The notes beneath the pieces were generated by a model that did not search any database, was not told where the DNA came from, and saw only the letters and a list, made by a program, of their open reading frames with translations. Shown here piece after piece: positions 1 to 9,143 of a DNA stretch of 64,000 bases (within the stretch, counting starts at the first letter, position 1; each line of letters opens with the position of its first letter). The position numbers were made by a program, and so were the translations under genes. This stretch comes from Parabacteroides sp900760525 (GTDB taxonomy: Bacteria; Bacteroidota; Bacteroidia; Bacteroidales; Tannerellaceae): positions 372,001 through 436,000 of the forward strand of contig NZ_CP187555.1 of NCBI RefSeq assembly GCF_049860805.1, read 5' to 3'.

Positions 1-536
1 GTGAACGGCTGAACTTGTACCAATGGGTCGGAGTCATTCTTTCTATTGCCTCTTTTTATCTCCTTTCTTCATCCGGAAGAAAAGAGGGAATCCGTTTTAC
101 ACATAATAAGTGGATATTCTTTACCGTCTTGTCGATCCTTACCGGAGCGGCAAGCGGCTTGTATGACAAGCACCTGATGGGAAGCCTGGATGTGATGACG
201 GTACAGGTCTGGTTCAATGTCTATCAATGCCTGATGATGTTGCCGATCCTGCTGTTTCTCTGGTATCCGCGCCGGAAAAGCACGACGCCGTTTGTCTGGC
301 ACTGGAATATCATCTTCATCTCCGTTTTCCTCTGCTTGGCAGACTGGATTTACTTTTATGCCCTGACTATCCCCGGTTCGATGATCTCCATCGTTTCGAT
401 GGTGCGCCGCAGCAATGTGTTGGTGACTTTCATTGCCGGAGCTTTGTTCTTCCATGAAAAGAACCTGAAAAGTAAGGCGATCGATCTGTTTTTAGTATTA
501 TTAGGAATGATATTCCTGTATCTCGGTACGCGCTAA
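1..536 (+). CDS. EamA/DMT-family transporter, C-terminal part (cut by window edge)
   Basis: The frame is open from base 3 through a leading Glu-Arg-Leu-Asn, so the TTG at 15 is probably internal and the gene starts outside the window. The visible ~177 residues contain about five hydrophobic helices separated by short loops. The order of helices and the last segment (paired residues FFHEKN, then a final helix ending near LGTR) resemble the second EamA repeat of drug/metabolite-superfamily carriers of the inner membrane. The substrate cannot be told. The stop is at 534-536, directly before a promoter for the next gene. Family call is by overall pattern; only half of the protein is seen. Confidence 0.72.
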   Translation, partial: ERLNLYQWVGVILSIASFYLLSSSGRKEGIRFTHNKWIFFTVLSILTGAASGLYDKHLMGSLDVMTVQVWFNVYQCLMMLPILLFLWYPRRKSTTPFVWHWNIIFISVFLCLADWIYFYALTIPGSMISIVSMVRRSNVLVTFIAGALFFHEKNLKSKAIDLFLVLLGMIFLYLGTR

Positions 537-548
537 AACATATTCTAT

Positions 549-556
549 TACTTTTG
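549..556 (+). promoter_or_regulatory. Bacteroidetes -7 promoter element (TACTTTTG)
   Basis: Exact match to TAnnTTTG, 25 bases before the ATG at 581, giving a short leader. No TTTG-like -33 element stands at the expected distance, so this is a candidate from one box only. Confidence 0.5.
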
Positions 557-580
557 TAGAGGTAAATTGTAAATGAAGAT

Positions 581-1213
581 ATGAAACGATTATTTCTTTC
601 TATATTGCTTTGTGTATTTGTGTGGGGAATGAAGGCGCAGGAGATGGATGCTGTCTTTGTCGCCATGCCCGATCAATATGTTCCCCAACTGGAAAATGCT
701 TGGCGTAAAGATTTGATAGACTTATATAATTCAGGAAAGGAAGCGAAGCTGAAAAATACCATGAACGGTTTTTCCACACTGAAGAAGTTGACGGACGATT
801 ATCTGTTGTTGCAGGTGACGGATCGCAGCACGGTAGAGATGAAGCTCCTTCCATTAGTCAACAATACCTATGTCGTTTGCATGATCACGACCGTGTATGG
901 TCCTGTTCCCGACAGCCAGGTCGAGTTTTTTACGACAGACTGGAAACCGTTGGATGCTGCCGATTTGTATACCCCGGTTTCGGCAGAATGGTTTATCAAA
1001 GACGATGCAGACAAAAGCCGCATTGCCTTTATCGAAGCAACCACCCGTTTGGATATGGACTTGCGGAAGTATTCGCTCAGCCCTGATAACCAGATGCTGA
1101 CGGAGGAATATACGACACCTCAAAGCCTGTCGGAAGCCGAACGCAAAAGGGTGGAACCTTTCTTAAAGAATGAACCTAAAGTTTATACCTGGGAAAAGTT
1201 CCACTTCAAGTAA
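581..1213 (+). CDS. Exported DUF3256-like protein
   Basis: The 210-residue product starts with a clear Sec signal peptide (MKRLFLSILLCVFVWGMKAQ, cleavage after the Ala-Gln region) and continues with a soluble alpha/beta-looking domain without further membrane helices. The motif MDAVFVAMPDQYVPQL just after the signal and the general length fit the DUF3256 family of Bacteroidales periplasmic proteins, whose function is not known. It has its own promoter box at 549 and ends 12 bases before the convergent PepSY-like gene. Family assignment is from recognition of the N-terminal motif and length. Confidence 0.7.
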   Translation: MKRLFLSILLCVFVWGMKAQEMDAVFVAMPDQYVPQLENAWRKDLIDLYNSGKEAKLKNTMNGFSTLKKLTDDYLLLQVTDRSTVEMKLLPLVNNTYVVCMITTVYGPVPDSQVEFFTTDWKPLDAADLYTPVSAEWFIKDDADKSRIAFIEATTRLDMDLRKYSLSPDNQMLTEEYTTPQSLSEAERKRVEPFLKNEPKVYTWEKFHFK

Positions 1214-1225
1214 CCATCTGTAAAT

Positions 1226-1711
1226 TTACCAGTCATATCCAGGGGCAAGCTTCGAACTTTGGGTTACGATCTGTGCTTTGGAGTCGAGTACGACGTGCAC
1301 TTCGTTGTTATCCTGTTTTAATTCGAAATCATAGAACAGACCGTCCGGCCGTTCGATTACCGTGATGTCTTCTACTTTATATTGGTTGTAAGCTGAACTC
1401 TGTAAAGCATCCATAACGGCCACAGGAACGTCCTGCGCGCTGATATCCCAATGAGTGGAAACCCATTGCTCCTTCGTGTCGAACCATACTTCTTTGTGTA
1501 TATTCTTTTCTTGTATATCTACTTCTGTCCCGTTAGTCTCCTTTTCGGATTTCAGGATTGTTGCGGCCGGATACTTTTGTTTTAGGAAGTTCCGGATAGG
1601 AGTTGCGATATTTTCGGCAGGCGCTTTTTGGTTTTGCCGGTTGTTGCTGCATGAGGCGAAAAGTGTGAGGCTACATAAGCACAATAGCAAGACGGATAAT
1701 TTAGTTTTCAT
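1226..1711 (-). CDS. PepSY-like putative lipoprotein
   Basis: 161 residues from the ATG at 1711. A longer reading frame extends to 1795, but the start at 1711 puts a lipoprotein signal at the N-terminus (LTLFASC with Cys21), so it is preferred. After a short polar linker (SNNRQNQK) come two PepSY-like beta-alpha-beta units. The first is marked by IRNFLKQKYPAATILKSEKE and VWFDTKEQWVSTHWD; the second by VMDALQSSAYNQYKVEDI and VHVVLDSKAQIV. Proteins of this kind (PF11396-type) sit in the Bacteroidetes envelope and are often found next to two-component systems. Here the neighbour is the LytS/LytTR pair on the other strand. The ligand is unknown. Confidence 0.78.
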   Translation of the reverse strand: MKTKLSVLLLCLCSLTLFASCSNNRQNQKAPAENIATPIRNFLKQKYPAATILKSEKETNGTEVDIQEKNIHKEVWFDTKEQWVSTHWDISAQDVPVAVMDALQSSAYNQYKVEDITVIERPDGLFYDFELKQDNNEVHVVLDSKAQIVTQSSKLAPGYDW

Positions 1712-2006
1712 GACTTGTTGTTTTTTTATTGTTACTATTCGTGGCGGGTTCCCGATCGAACTCCGTCTCGATAGAAACAATTCTTTTGTCTTCAAGGTTG
1801 TCCGTATTCATAAAAATCATAATTATTCTTATTTACGGCTACCGACAAGGTATCGCTATCCGTACAAGCCGGAAAGAATTTCAGAAAAACATGAAATAAT
1901 ACCACTTATCTTTATAATTGATGTTTTGTCGGGTTATTGCTCCTTTTTTATTTGTCAGTTTCCCTGAAAAATAGTTTCTTTAAGATATTTTTAAGATAGA
2001 TGACTG

Positions 2007-4092
2007 ATGATTGTAAATATACTGAAAATTTTTCTGATCGGATTAATCGTTTTAGGATTGTCGGACAGTTGTTCTTATAGACCATCCGGAGAACCGGATG
2101 AGGAAATGCTTTTGACAGATTCCATATTGGCTGTTTATCAGGATTCGATGGCGGAAGTTCCACAAAAGGTGATAGATGTTTTTTCCGGAAAGCGTTTGCT
2201 GATGCGGGATAGCTTATGTTTTTATATCTTGTTGTCGTACGAGTCCAAGTGCTATTATTATTTGAACCGGATGGAAGATGCTTTTCGTACGAACAGAGAG
2301 GTGATCCGTTATTGCACGGACCATGCTTCTCTTGACCGTAGCCGTGCACTTTTGGCTGAAGCACTCAATAATCAAGGAGTTTATTGGCAGGAACAGGGTG
2401 AGCGGGATTCTGCTATTTCGGTATTGAAGTCGGCCGTCGATATTTTGCAAACGACTCGAAAGAGGGGTGTGCTTACTTCTGTCTATATGAACCTGGCGGA
2501 TTCTTATCTTCAGAAGGGAGATTATTCTTGGTGTGGTTTTTACTATCGGAGAGCTCTTTTTGTTGCAGACTCTTTAGGTATTGGCTATCGGGATTATTTT
2601 GCCATCTATTCGGGATTGGCCAAACTTTATTTGGAATTGGAAAATTTCCCGGAAGCGAATGAATATTTTGTGAAGGCCGAGCAAATAGACCATTTGTGTA
2701 CTCCTTATGAACGCTATTTCTTTTCCAATACCCGTGGAAATTATTATTATAACACAAAAGAATATGAAAAAGCCCTTGACTGGTTCCGGAAGGCGGACCG
2801 GATTACGGATGCTTTCCCTCAGCCTCTTTATAAGGCAATTGTCCGGGGAAATCTGGGGGAAATATTTATCTTGAGCAGACAACCGGATTCGGCCCGTTTC
2901 TATCTTGACGATGCTCGCCGGCTATTTGGAAAGGCTTATGAACAACCTTCTTTCCGTTACTATATGGATGGGCTGTATGTTTCATTGGCTTTGCTGGAAA
3001 ACAATCTTCCGAGGGCAGAGCAGTTGCTCTCACATACGCATGACTTGAATCAGGTAAATCCGCTATATACCTATTATAATAACCGCAGGATGGAAGAATT
3101 GTATCGTAAGAAGAAGGATTATCGGAAAGCCTATGAGTTCAAGGTAAAAGCAGATATGTTCAATGACTCGTTACGCAGTGTGAAGGTGAAAAATAACCTG
3201 GCGGAAATTGATTTCAGGTACAGGCAGGATACGACTTTATTGAAAATGGATATACAATTGATCAATGCACGGGATGAAATGGCCCGGTGGAAAACGATTG
3301 CGTATTATTGTGTATTGTTGCTGCTTCTGTTCTTGTCGGCTTCTTTATGCTGGATTCTGTATAGACGGCGGAAACGTGAAAAACAATATTGGATACAGAT
3401 GGCAACTGTGAACCGTTTGCGTATGGCTGTTGTACGAAACCGTATTTCTCCTCATTTCATATTTAATGCATTAAATATCATATTGCCGGCTTTCCGGCAA
3501 TATGATATTTAATGCATTAAATATCATATTGCCGGCTTTCCGGCAATATGACGGGTTGGATAAGCCGATTCGTTTACTGATAAAAGTATTGAGGGGAAAT
3601 CTGTTTTTTTCAGAACAGGTTGCAGTACCCTTGAAGGATGAAATACAATTGGTGAGAGAATACCTGCAACTGCGTTTGCTGGGTGATCCTGGCCGGATTC
3701 GGATGATTTGGGAATTACCGCCGGAGATACCGGATACTTGGCGGATTCCTTCGATGTCTGTCCAGATACCGGTAGAGAATGCAGTGAAATATGCCTTTGA
3801 TCCGGAAGACGAAGAGGCTTGCATACATATTCGTGTCGTTGAAAAGCAGGATTGCCTTTTTATTACGATCGAAGATAATGGCATCGGTTTCGCTACAGAT
3901 ACTCAAAACGGCCAGGAGGAACAGGGTACAGGCTACGGACTGAAAATTCTGTGCCAGACCATCGATATCCTGAACAGCCGGAATAAGAATAAAATGAACT
4001 TTATTATACAAGACCGCAGCCTGCTTGAACCGGGAGGTCACGGTACTTTGGTTTCTCTTGTTGTACCATTAGATTATACATTTGATTTATGA
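2007..4092 (+). pseudogene. TPR sensor histidine kinase (LytS/His_kinase type), split by a 46-bp tandem duplication
   Basis: The first half (2007-3512) has an N-terminal hydrophobic segment with a possible lipobox-like Cys22, then tetratricopeptide repeats over about residues 60-390. A coiled segment, one transmembrane helix near 432-452 and the start of the kinase domain RISPHFIFNALN (phospho-acceptor His483) follow. A perfect second copy of 46 bp shifts the frame and ends the protein at residue 501. The second half (3502-4092) continues with the rest of the kinase: a VENAVKYAF N-box and the ATP-lid motifs IEDNGIGF and GTGYGLKIL. With one copy removed the length is 2040 bp, an intact 679-residue kinase that overlaps the response regulator start by 4 bp. 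As sequenced, the N-terminal product lacks the ATP-binding domain and the signalling pair should be off. An assembly error is the alternative. Confidence 0.85.
3459..3550 (+). repeat. Perfect 46-bp tandem duplication with nested palindromes
   Basis: Bases 3459-3504 and 3505-3550 are identical. The unit encodes the His-box region of the kinase, and 46 is not a multiple of 3, so the second copy causes a frameshift. Each unit contains an 11-bp inverted repeat with a CTTT loop (CATATTGCCGG / CCGGCAATATG). Across the junction the 22-base stretch beginning GATATTTAATG is a perfect palindrome. Together they form 29-bp inverted arms, a structure that favours slippage during replication. Confidence 0.95.
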
Positions 4093-4850
4093 ATGAAGAA
4101 ATTACAGTCGTGATTGTAGATGACGAAGCGGCTTCCATCCGTAATTTGAGCAATGATTTGTGTGCCTATTCGGATATACGGATTTTGGAAACGACAACTT
4201 CGGTGGAAAAGGCGAGAAAGATCGTGACCCGACAACAGCCGGATCTGCTTTTTTTAGATGTGGAAATGCCGAAGATGTCCGGTTTTGATCTTTGGCAGAG
4301 TATCCGTGCCGATGTTCATGCTGATATGAGAGTCGTGTTTTATACCGCTTATGATAAATACGTTTTGGATGCTTTACGTGCATCGGCCTTTGACTATTTG
4401 CTGAAACCTTATCTGCCGGAGGAGCTGGATGCCGTCATCGAACGTTTCAGGTGCGTATTTTATCGGAGCAAAGTTAATATGGAGCAGTCCATGCGCCGCC
4501 TTTTGGCCGATGATTGCAAGTTTGCTATCCAGACGGTGACCGGCCTGTTGTTTTTGAAGCGTAGCGATGTGTTGATGTTTCGTTTCTCGGATGCGAGCCG
4601 CTGCTGGCTGCTTTACCTGTCCGACCGGACGGATTATAAGCTTCGTATGAGTCTTTCTGCACGCGACCTGCTCAATATGAGTGTTTCTTTTATCCAAATC
4701 AGCCAAAACTGCATCGTCAATCTGGATTACTTGTGTTCGATCGAGAACAAAACACTCGAATGCCACCTCTATCCGCCTTTTGACGATATCGAACTGATCG
4801 CTTCACGCCGGTATTACGGGAAAGTGAGAGAGTTGTTGGAGATTATTTGA
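4089..4850 (+). CDS. LytR/AlgR-family response regulator (REC + LytTR)
   Basis: 253 residues. The N-terminal receiver domain has the acidic pair Asp11-Asp12, the phospho-acceptor Asp57 in LLFLDVEMPKMSG, and the Lys of DYLLKPY near residue 105. The C-terminal ~100 residues form a LytTR DNA-binding domain (LKRSDVLMFRFSDAS, LSARDLLNM, FIQISQNCIVNLDYL). The ATG overlaps the stop of the upstream kinase by four bases (ATGA), so the two are translationally coupled and form a pair. Because the kinase is frameshifted in this sequence, the regulator is probably orphaned here. Targets are unknown; the large secreted-protein operon downstream is one possibility but nothing in the sequence links them. Confidence 0.9.
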   Translation: MNEEITVVIVDDEAASIRNLSNDLCAYSDIRILETTTSVEKARKIVTRQQPDLLFLDVEMPKMSGFDLWQSIRADVHADMRVVFYTAYDKYVLDALRASAFDYLLKPYLPEELDAVIERFRCVFYRSKVNMEQSMRRLLADDCKFAIQTVTGLLFLKRSDVLMFRFSDASRCWLLYLSDRTDYKLRMSLSARDLLNMSVSFIQISQNCIVNLDYLCSIENKTLECHLYPPFDDIELIASRRYYGKVRELLEII

Positions 4851-5536
4851 GATTGTCGTGTCTGTTTATCGGAGATCCATGCACCTGTATGGTATTCTAT
4901 GGGGCTTATTGTAAAAAATGATTCGTAATCGCCGGATTTGGTTTCCTGAAAACAATGTTTTGAGGATCGGTTTGTGGCAAAAAAGTGGATTCGAAAGGCC
5001 TGTTTCGGCGAGTTGCGCAGTTTTTTTCCACGATGACCGTCTTCATTTCCACGACGACCGTCTTCGTACAGAGTGAAGACGGCAACCCGGAGCAACGAAG
5101 ACGGTCGTCATGGAAATGAAGACCGTCTTCATGGAAAAGGAGTGCGGGAACCTCTTGGAATATCCGCCAATTGTTAACCAAATATCCTTACCATATCCCG
5201 TATCCTTCCGAATATTCGATTCTCCGGGAGTTCGGCTTTTCCTTAATGTCAGGATTATTGGGAAAAGACGGATAAATGGTAAGACTTTTTCCGTGAATAT
5301 AGCAGGTCATTTACAGGTTTGTAATGAAAAACACATGAACAATAAGCAAACTGTCAATCCGAAAATGTTCGTTTTTTTATTGGAAATAGAAAAAATGTGG
5401 GTTATTGTCTATTTCTTTTTATCTCTCCTACAGATTCCAACTTATTGATGATTTTAAAAACTTTTGTTTTTGTGCATTGTTTTTTACCGCTTGTCTGTGA
5501 AGTCTCTTATTTGTCCGCAGATCGAATTCTGAGTGA
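4851..5536. other. Gene-free stretch before the secreted-protein operon
   Basis: About 690 bases with no convincing gene. Small frames here (for example 5110-5448) have no recognisable domain or signal peptide and part of them is made of palindromic repeat. It holds the modular inverted repeat at 5028-5134; the last part leads into the promoter at 5537-5567. Confidence 0.6.
5028..5134. repeat. Modular inverted repeat with GACCGTCTTC units
   Basis: Two 40-base arms (5028-5067 and 5095-5134) are inverted copies of each other with only four mismatches, around a 27-base centre. Inside the arms and in the centre the module GAAGACGGTC or its complement appears at least five times in alternating orientation. 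It lies between a response regulator gene and the secreted-protein operon. It could be a REP-like element or a strong hairpin in the transcript. Confidence 0.85.
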
Positions 5537-5567
5537 TTGTGAGAGTTATTATGAGTTTATATATTTG
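5537..5567 (+). promoter_or_regulatory. Promoter of the secreted-protein operon
   Basis: ATTG at 5536-5539 and TATATTTG at 5560-5567 are separated by 20 bases, close to the Bacteroidetes consensus TTTG-N19/21-TAnnTTTG. The inferred start near 5574 leaves a leader of about 55 bases before the ATG at 5629. Confidence 0.6.
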
Positions 5568-5628
5568 AAAATTATCTAAAAGGGAAGAAGCCTTTTCATT
5601 GAGTAAAAAATAATATAAGATATAGATC

Positions 5629-6627
5629 ATGAAACAGATTCTACTTTCAATTTTGATGTTGGTGTGTGTAATGGGGATAAAAGCCCAGGATTTGATGGTG
5701 GCAACGTTACAGTCCGGAGAAGTAACTCAGGTGTTTTATGGGGCAGATGCGTTTATAGAAGCGGTTGGCAAAGCGAATTCTGGTGACCTTATCACTTTGT
5801 CTGGCGGAACGTTTAATGTTCCAAAAATAGAAAAAGCGTTAAGGATACAAGGAGCCGGTTATATGGATGATTCGAAAAATGGATTGTATAGGACGACTTT
5901 GAACTATGAATTGTATATAAACTTGCCAAAGGGTAGCTCAGATAATTTTTTGTTGGAGGGTATTTATTCTGATAAAGAATTGCGGGTGACAAGTTCTACT
6001 CCTGTTAAAAATTTTTTATTGAAAAGATGTCGATTTAAAGACGTTTCTTTTACAAATAGCATAACAGATGGTTGTCAATTGGAACATTGTAGGATTTCGG
6101 ATAATTTATATATAGGTGATAAGTCGACCAATTTTTCAGTTGTAAATTCTGTTATCAATGTCTTGCAGAGTAATAATGAAAATTCTTCAATTGTATTTCA
6201 GAACACATTTATTAATGATGTTAGTTATAATGCTATTGCGACTTTTGAAAATTGTATATTGAGTTCACACTATACTGAAGGAATTTCTTATGTCAGGTTA
6301 CATAAAAACTGTATCATAAAACATTGTTTAGCATTGAAAGGCAATATGTTTGCAAATGTTTTGACTCTAAGCAATTGTTGGTACTCGGATAAAACAACAA
6401 TTTGGGGTACCGATAAAGGCTATAGTGATACCGATTTATACGAATTGACAGAAGCAGCAAAAAGCCAATATACCGGTTCCGATGGTAAAGAAATCGGTAT
6501 TCATGGCGGATATAAACCCTTCTTGTCAACTCCTTCCCATCCGCAGATTACAAAACGGGATATTGCGACTAAAACTTCCGGTGGAAAACTGAAGGTCGAT
6601 ATTACGGTTGAAGCTCAAAACGATTAA
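5629..6627 (+). CDS. Secreted beta-helix-like protein
   Basis: 332 residues with a Sec signal peptide (MKQILLSILMLVCVMGIKAQ). The part after the signal starts like right-handed parallel beta-helix proteins of the pectate-lyase superfamily: AFIEAVGKANSGDLITLSGGTF, then short strands with stacked hydrophobic positions (FLLKRCRFKDV, CQLEHCRISDN, FSVVNSVINV, IVFQNTFINDV, ATFENCILSSH). No catalytic motif is visible, so binding or surface display is as likely as enzyme activity. It is the first gene of an operon with the next three (gaps 21, 5 and 12 bases). The coding sequence is AT-richer than its neighbours. Confidence 0.65.
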   Translation: MKQILLSILMLVCVMGIKAQDLMVATLQSGEVTQVFYGADAFIEAVGKANSGDLITLSGGTFNVPKIEKALRIQGAGYMDDSKNGLYRTTLNYELYINLPKGSSDNFLLEGIYSDKELRVTSSTPVKNFLLKRCRFKDVSFTNSITDGCQLEHCRISDNLYIGDKSTNFSVVNSVINVLQSNNENSSIVFQNTFINDVSYNAIATFENCILSSHYTEGISYVRLHKNCIIKHCLALKGNMFANVLTLSNCWYSDKTTIWGTDKGYSDTDLYELTEAAKSQYTGSDGKEIGIHGGYKPFLSTPSHPQITKRDIATKTSGGKLKVDITVEAQND

Positions 6628-6648
6628 TGATCCCAAAAAGAATACAGA

Positions 6649-9138
6649 ATGAAAAAGATATGGATACTGTTATGGATCTGTAGCTGGACTTCTTTTCTTT
6701 TGGGACAAGAGATGAGTACGTATGAATACTGGCTGGACACCGATTATCCAAATAAAGTTTCGGCTACAATGTCCGATGAAAAAGTTGCATTGTCCATAGA
6801 AACGGCACATCTGTCCGAAGGGATGCATATTTTCAATTTTCGGGCAAAAGATTCCAAAGGTCGATGGAGCAGTCCTGTTACAAAATATTTCTATAACTTC
6901 ATTGAAAAAGAAAAGAATGAAGTGGTGGTGTATGAATATTGGTTCGATACGGACTACAACGGAAAACAAAAAGGGGCTTGTTCCGGACAATTATTGTCGG
7001 ATATAGATGTTTCTTTTTTATCCGAAGGAATGCACTTTTTAAATGTACGTTTTGGTGATAAATGGGGACAGTGGAGTAGTCCGATCGTCCATTATTTTTA
7101 TCATTTCCCAGTACAAGAACCAAACTTGGTTACCGCGTATGAATATTGGTTCGATACGAATTATGCCGGATGTCGAAGAGGGGAGAGCGATGGGGTGTTT
7201 TCGCAAGAACTGGATATTACATCCCTGTCGGAAGGTATGCACTTTCTGAATCTACGTTTTAAAGACCAACGGGGACAATGGAGCAGCCCCATTGTCCATT
7301 ATTTCTATTACATGAAAGAACGTGAACCAAACGAGATTGTGGGGTATGAATATTGGACCGATCAGAATTTTAACGGTCGTAAATATGTGGAATCCTCGGG
7401 TGGGGCATTGTCTTTGAGTTTGGATTTTAAAAATTTAGAAAATGGGGATCATGTATTGTATTTTCGGGTGAAGGATAAAAGAGGGCAGTGGAGCAGCCCG
7501 GTTTGTGCTGCATTTGAGAAGATTGACGGTATTATACCGGACATTCCGGAGGCAGAATACACCGTTTTGTGCCAGTTGTATGAAAAGACCGGTGGAAAAG
7601 ATGCTTGGACGGAAAAGTGGGATACGGGAGAGAGAGTGGCAAACGATGATTATTGGAAAGGTGTTTCGTTTGATGAAGACGGCCATGTCGTGGCAATCAC
7701 ATTGCCGGATAATAATTTGAAAGGAATATTACCGCAGGAGGTATTCGGGCTTCCTAATCTGCTTCGTCTGGATGTATCGCAAAATCCCGGTATAGGAGGG
7801 CAGTTGGAGAAAGTCTTGTGTTTAGACAAACCGAATAAAACGTTACAGGAAATTCGTATGCAAGGGACGGATTTGAGTGGTTATGTGCCTGATCTTGCGA
7901 ATTTGTCAGCTCTGAAAGTTGCCGATTTCTCACAAAACCGGTTAGATTCCATCTCTCCGAATACGAAAATGGAGCAGATTGACTTGAGTGGGCAAGCGAT
8001 CTGGATTGAACCGATTGACCTGGTACAATATCCGGAACTGGCTTTGCCTGCGATCAGCCGATATGATGCGAAAGAAAAAACGTTCATTGCTTATCCTGAT
8101 TTTAAAGGGATGAATGCTTCCGGAAAGAATGGTGTTTTGTTTACATACGACCCGGTAAAGGAACGCTATTTGGTCAAAAACGGCCAGGGGGAGGTCGACC
8201 TTTGGCTGAAATCCGGCGAACCGATCGTGTTGGTGCAGCTGGATGGGGCTGCGAAAAATAGCCGGGCTGAAGGTTTTTCCGTCAAGTGGCAAGCTGGAGA
8301 TGCCTGTGTGGACGAGTTTTCGGAAACGAACCGGATCAATGTGCTGGATGCACTGTTGACGGCTCAGTATGCGGTCGGTCTTGATTTGAACAAAGAAGAT
8401 AATGATCCGGCTTTGTTGTTCAATGTATTGGCTGCCGATGTCTATACGGAGGATGAGCAGCAGGGGACGATCAATGTACAGGATGTCGTGTCGATCGTTA
8501 ATATGGTGTTGGAAACGCCGTTGGCCAAAGCCGGTTTGTTGAAATCGACGATGGACTGTCCGAACAGCGTGCGTGTGGAGGACGGAAAATTGCTTTTGCA
8601 AACGACTGTTCCGGTTGCGGCGTTGGATCTCCTGTTGGAAGGTTGCAAGAGTCCGCATTTCAAATCGTTGGTTTCTGCCGATTATATGGTGACGATGCGC
8701 GACACGCCGGGCGGACTCCGGGTGCTGATTCTTTCTTTGACCGGAGAAACGTTGCCGGTGGGTGAGACGGAGATTGCAGCGGTCGGAGCCTCTTCGGCTT
8801 CTTTGTCGGCTGCGATGGTGGCCAGCAGTAAGAATGTTAAAATTCCGGTCATGTTAAACAGAAAAGGAGTGACGACCGGGATCGAAACGCCTGAGATTGC
8901 CCGTGAGGACAACCTTTCGGTCGTGATGCCTGCGGATGCACTTGAAGGACATGTCCGGATTTATAATCTGTTTGGGCAGTGTGTGAAGCACGAACAGTTG
9001 GTTGACCTGTCTGCAGGAACGAAAGATCTGCGCTCTTGTTATCGCGGTTTGCCGGATGGCGTTTACATCGTCCAGGTGGAAATTCGTACGGACAAAAGGG
9101 TGGAGGTCACTAATAAGAAGTTGAATCACATGAATTGA
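6649..9138 (+). CDS. Secreted repeat protein with LRR, dockerin-like and sorting domains
   Basis: 829 residues with a signal peptide ending near LLGQ. Residues ~25-300 are four ~72-residue repeats, each running from YEYWFDTDY through LSEGMHFLNVRFKDK to GQWSSPIVHYFY. A leucine-rich section follows at ~345-450 (LPDNNLKGILPQEVFGLPNL). Residues ~550-625 hold two calcium-loop/helix-like halves (NRINVLDALLTAQYAVGL and GTINVQDVVSIVNMVL), the pattern of a dockerin. The C-terminus (VRIYNLFGQCVK ... GLPDGVYIVQVE) is a por/T9SS type-A-like sorting domain. This suggests export across the outer membrane and surface attachment. The next protein carries a cohesin-like domain, so the two may bind each other; that is inference. 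Confidence 0.75.
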   Translation: MKKIWILLWICSWTSFLLGQEMSTYEYWLDTDYPNKVSATMSDEKVALSIETAHLSEGMHIFNFRAKDSKGRWSSPVTKYFYNFIEKEKNEVVVYEYWFDTDYNGKQKGACSGQLLSDIDVSFLSEGMHFLNVRFGDKWGQWSSPIVHYFYHFPVQEPNLVTAYEYWFDTNYAGCRRGESDGVFSQELDITSLSEGMHFLNLRFKDQRGQWSSPIVHYFYYMKEREPNEIVGYEYWTDQNFNGRKYVESSGGALSLSLDFKNLENGDHVLYFRVKDKRGQWSSPVCAAFEKIDGIIPDIPEAEYTVLCQLYEKTGGKDAWTEKWDTGERVANDDYWKGVSFDEDGHVVAITLPDNNLKGILPQEVFGLPNLLRLDVSQNPGIGGQLEKVLCLDKPNKTLQEIRMQGTDLSGYVPDLANLSALKVADFSQNRLDSISPNTKMEQIDLSGQAIWIEPIDLVQYPELALPAISRYDAKEKTFIAYPDFKGMNASGKNGVLFTYDPVKERYLVKNGQGEVDLWLKSGEPIVLVQLDGAAKNSRAEGFSVKWQAGDACVDEFSETNRINVLDALLTAQYAVGLDLNKEDNDPALLFNVLAADVYTEDEQQGTINVQDVVSIVNMVLETPLAKAGLLKSTMDCPNSVRVEDGKLLLQTTVPVAALDLLLEGCKSPHFKSLVSADYMVTMRDTPGGLRVLILSLTGETLPVGETEIAAVGASSASLSAAMVASSKNVKIPVMLNRKGVTTGIETPEIAREDNLSVVMPADALEGHVRIYNLFGQCVKHEQLVDLSAGTKDLRSCYRGLPDGVYIVQVEIRTDKRVEVTNKKLNHMN

Positions 9139-9143
9139 ACAAT

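Noticed and set aside
1711..1795. Upstream start for the PepSY-like lipoprotein
   Set aside because: It would place 28 polar residues before a clear lipoprotein signal; the ATG at 1711 is preferred.
5110..5448. 112-codon frame upstream of the secreted-protein operon
   Set aside because: Starts inside the modular palindrome, has no recognisable motif, and the operon promoter follows it.
6718..7520. Regular repeats considered as a possible DNA repeat array or CRISPR
   Set aside because: The repeats are ~219-bp coding units of a secreted protein with diverged DNA; no CRISPR-like spacer structure exists anywhere in the window.
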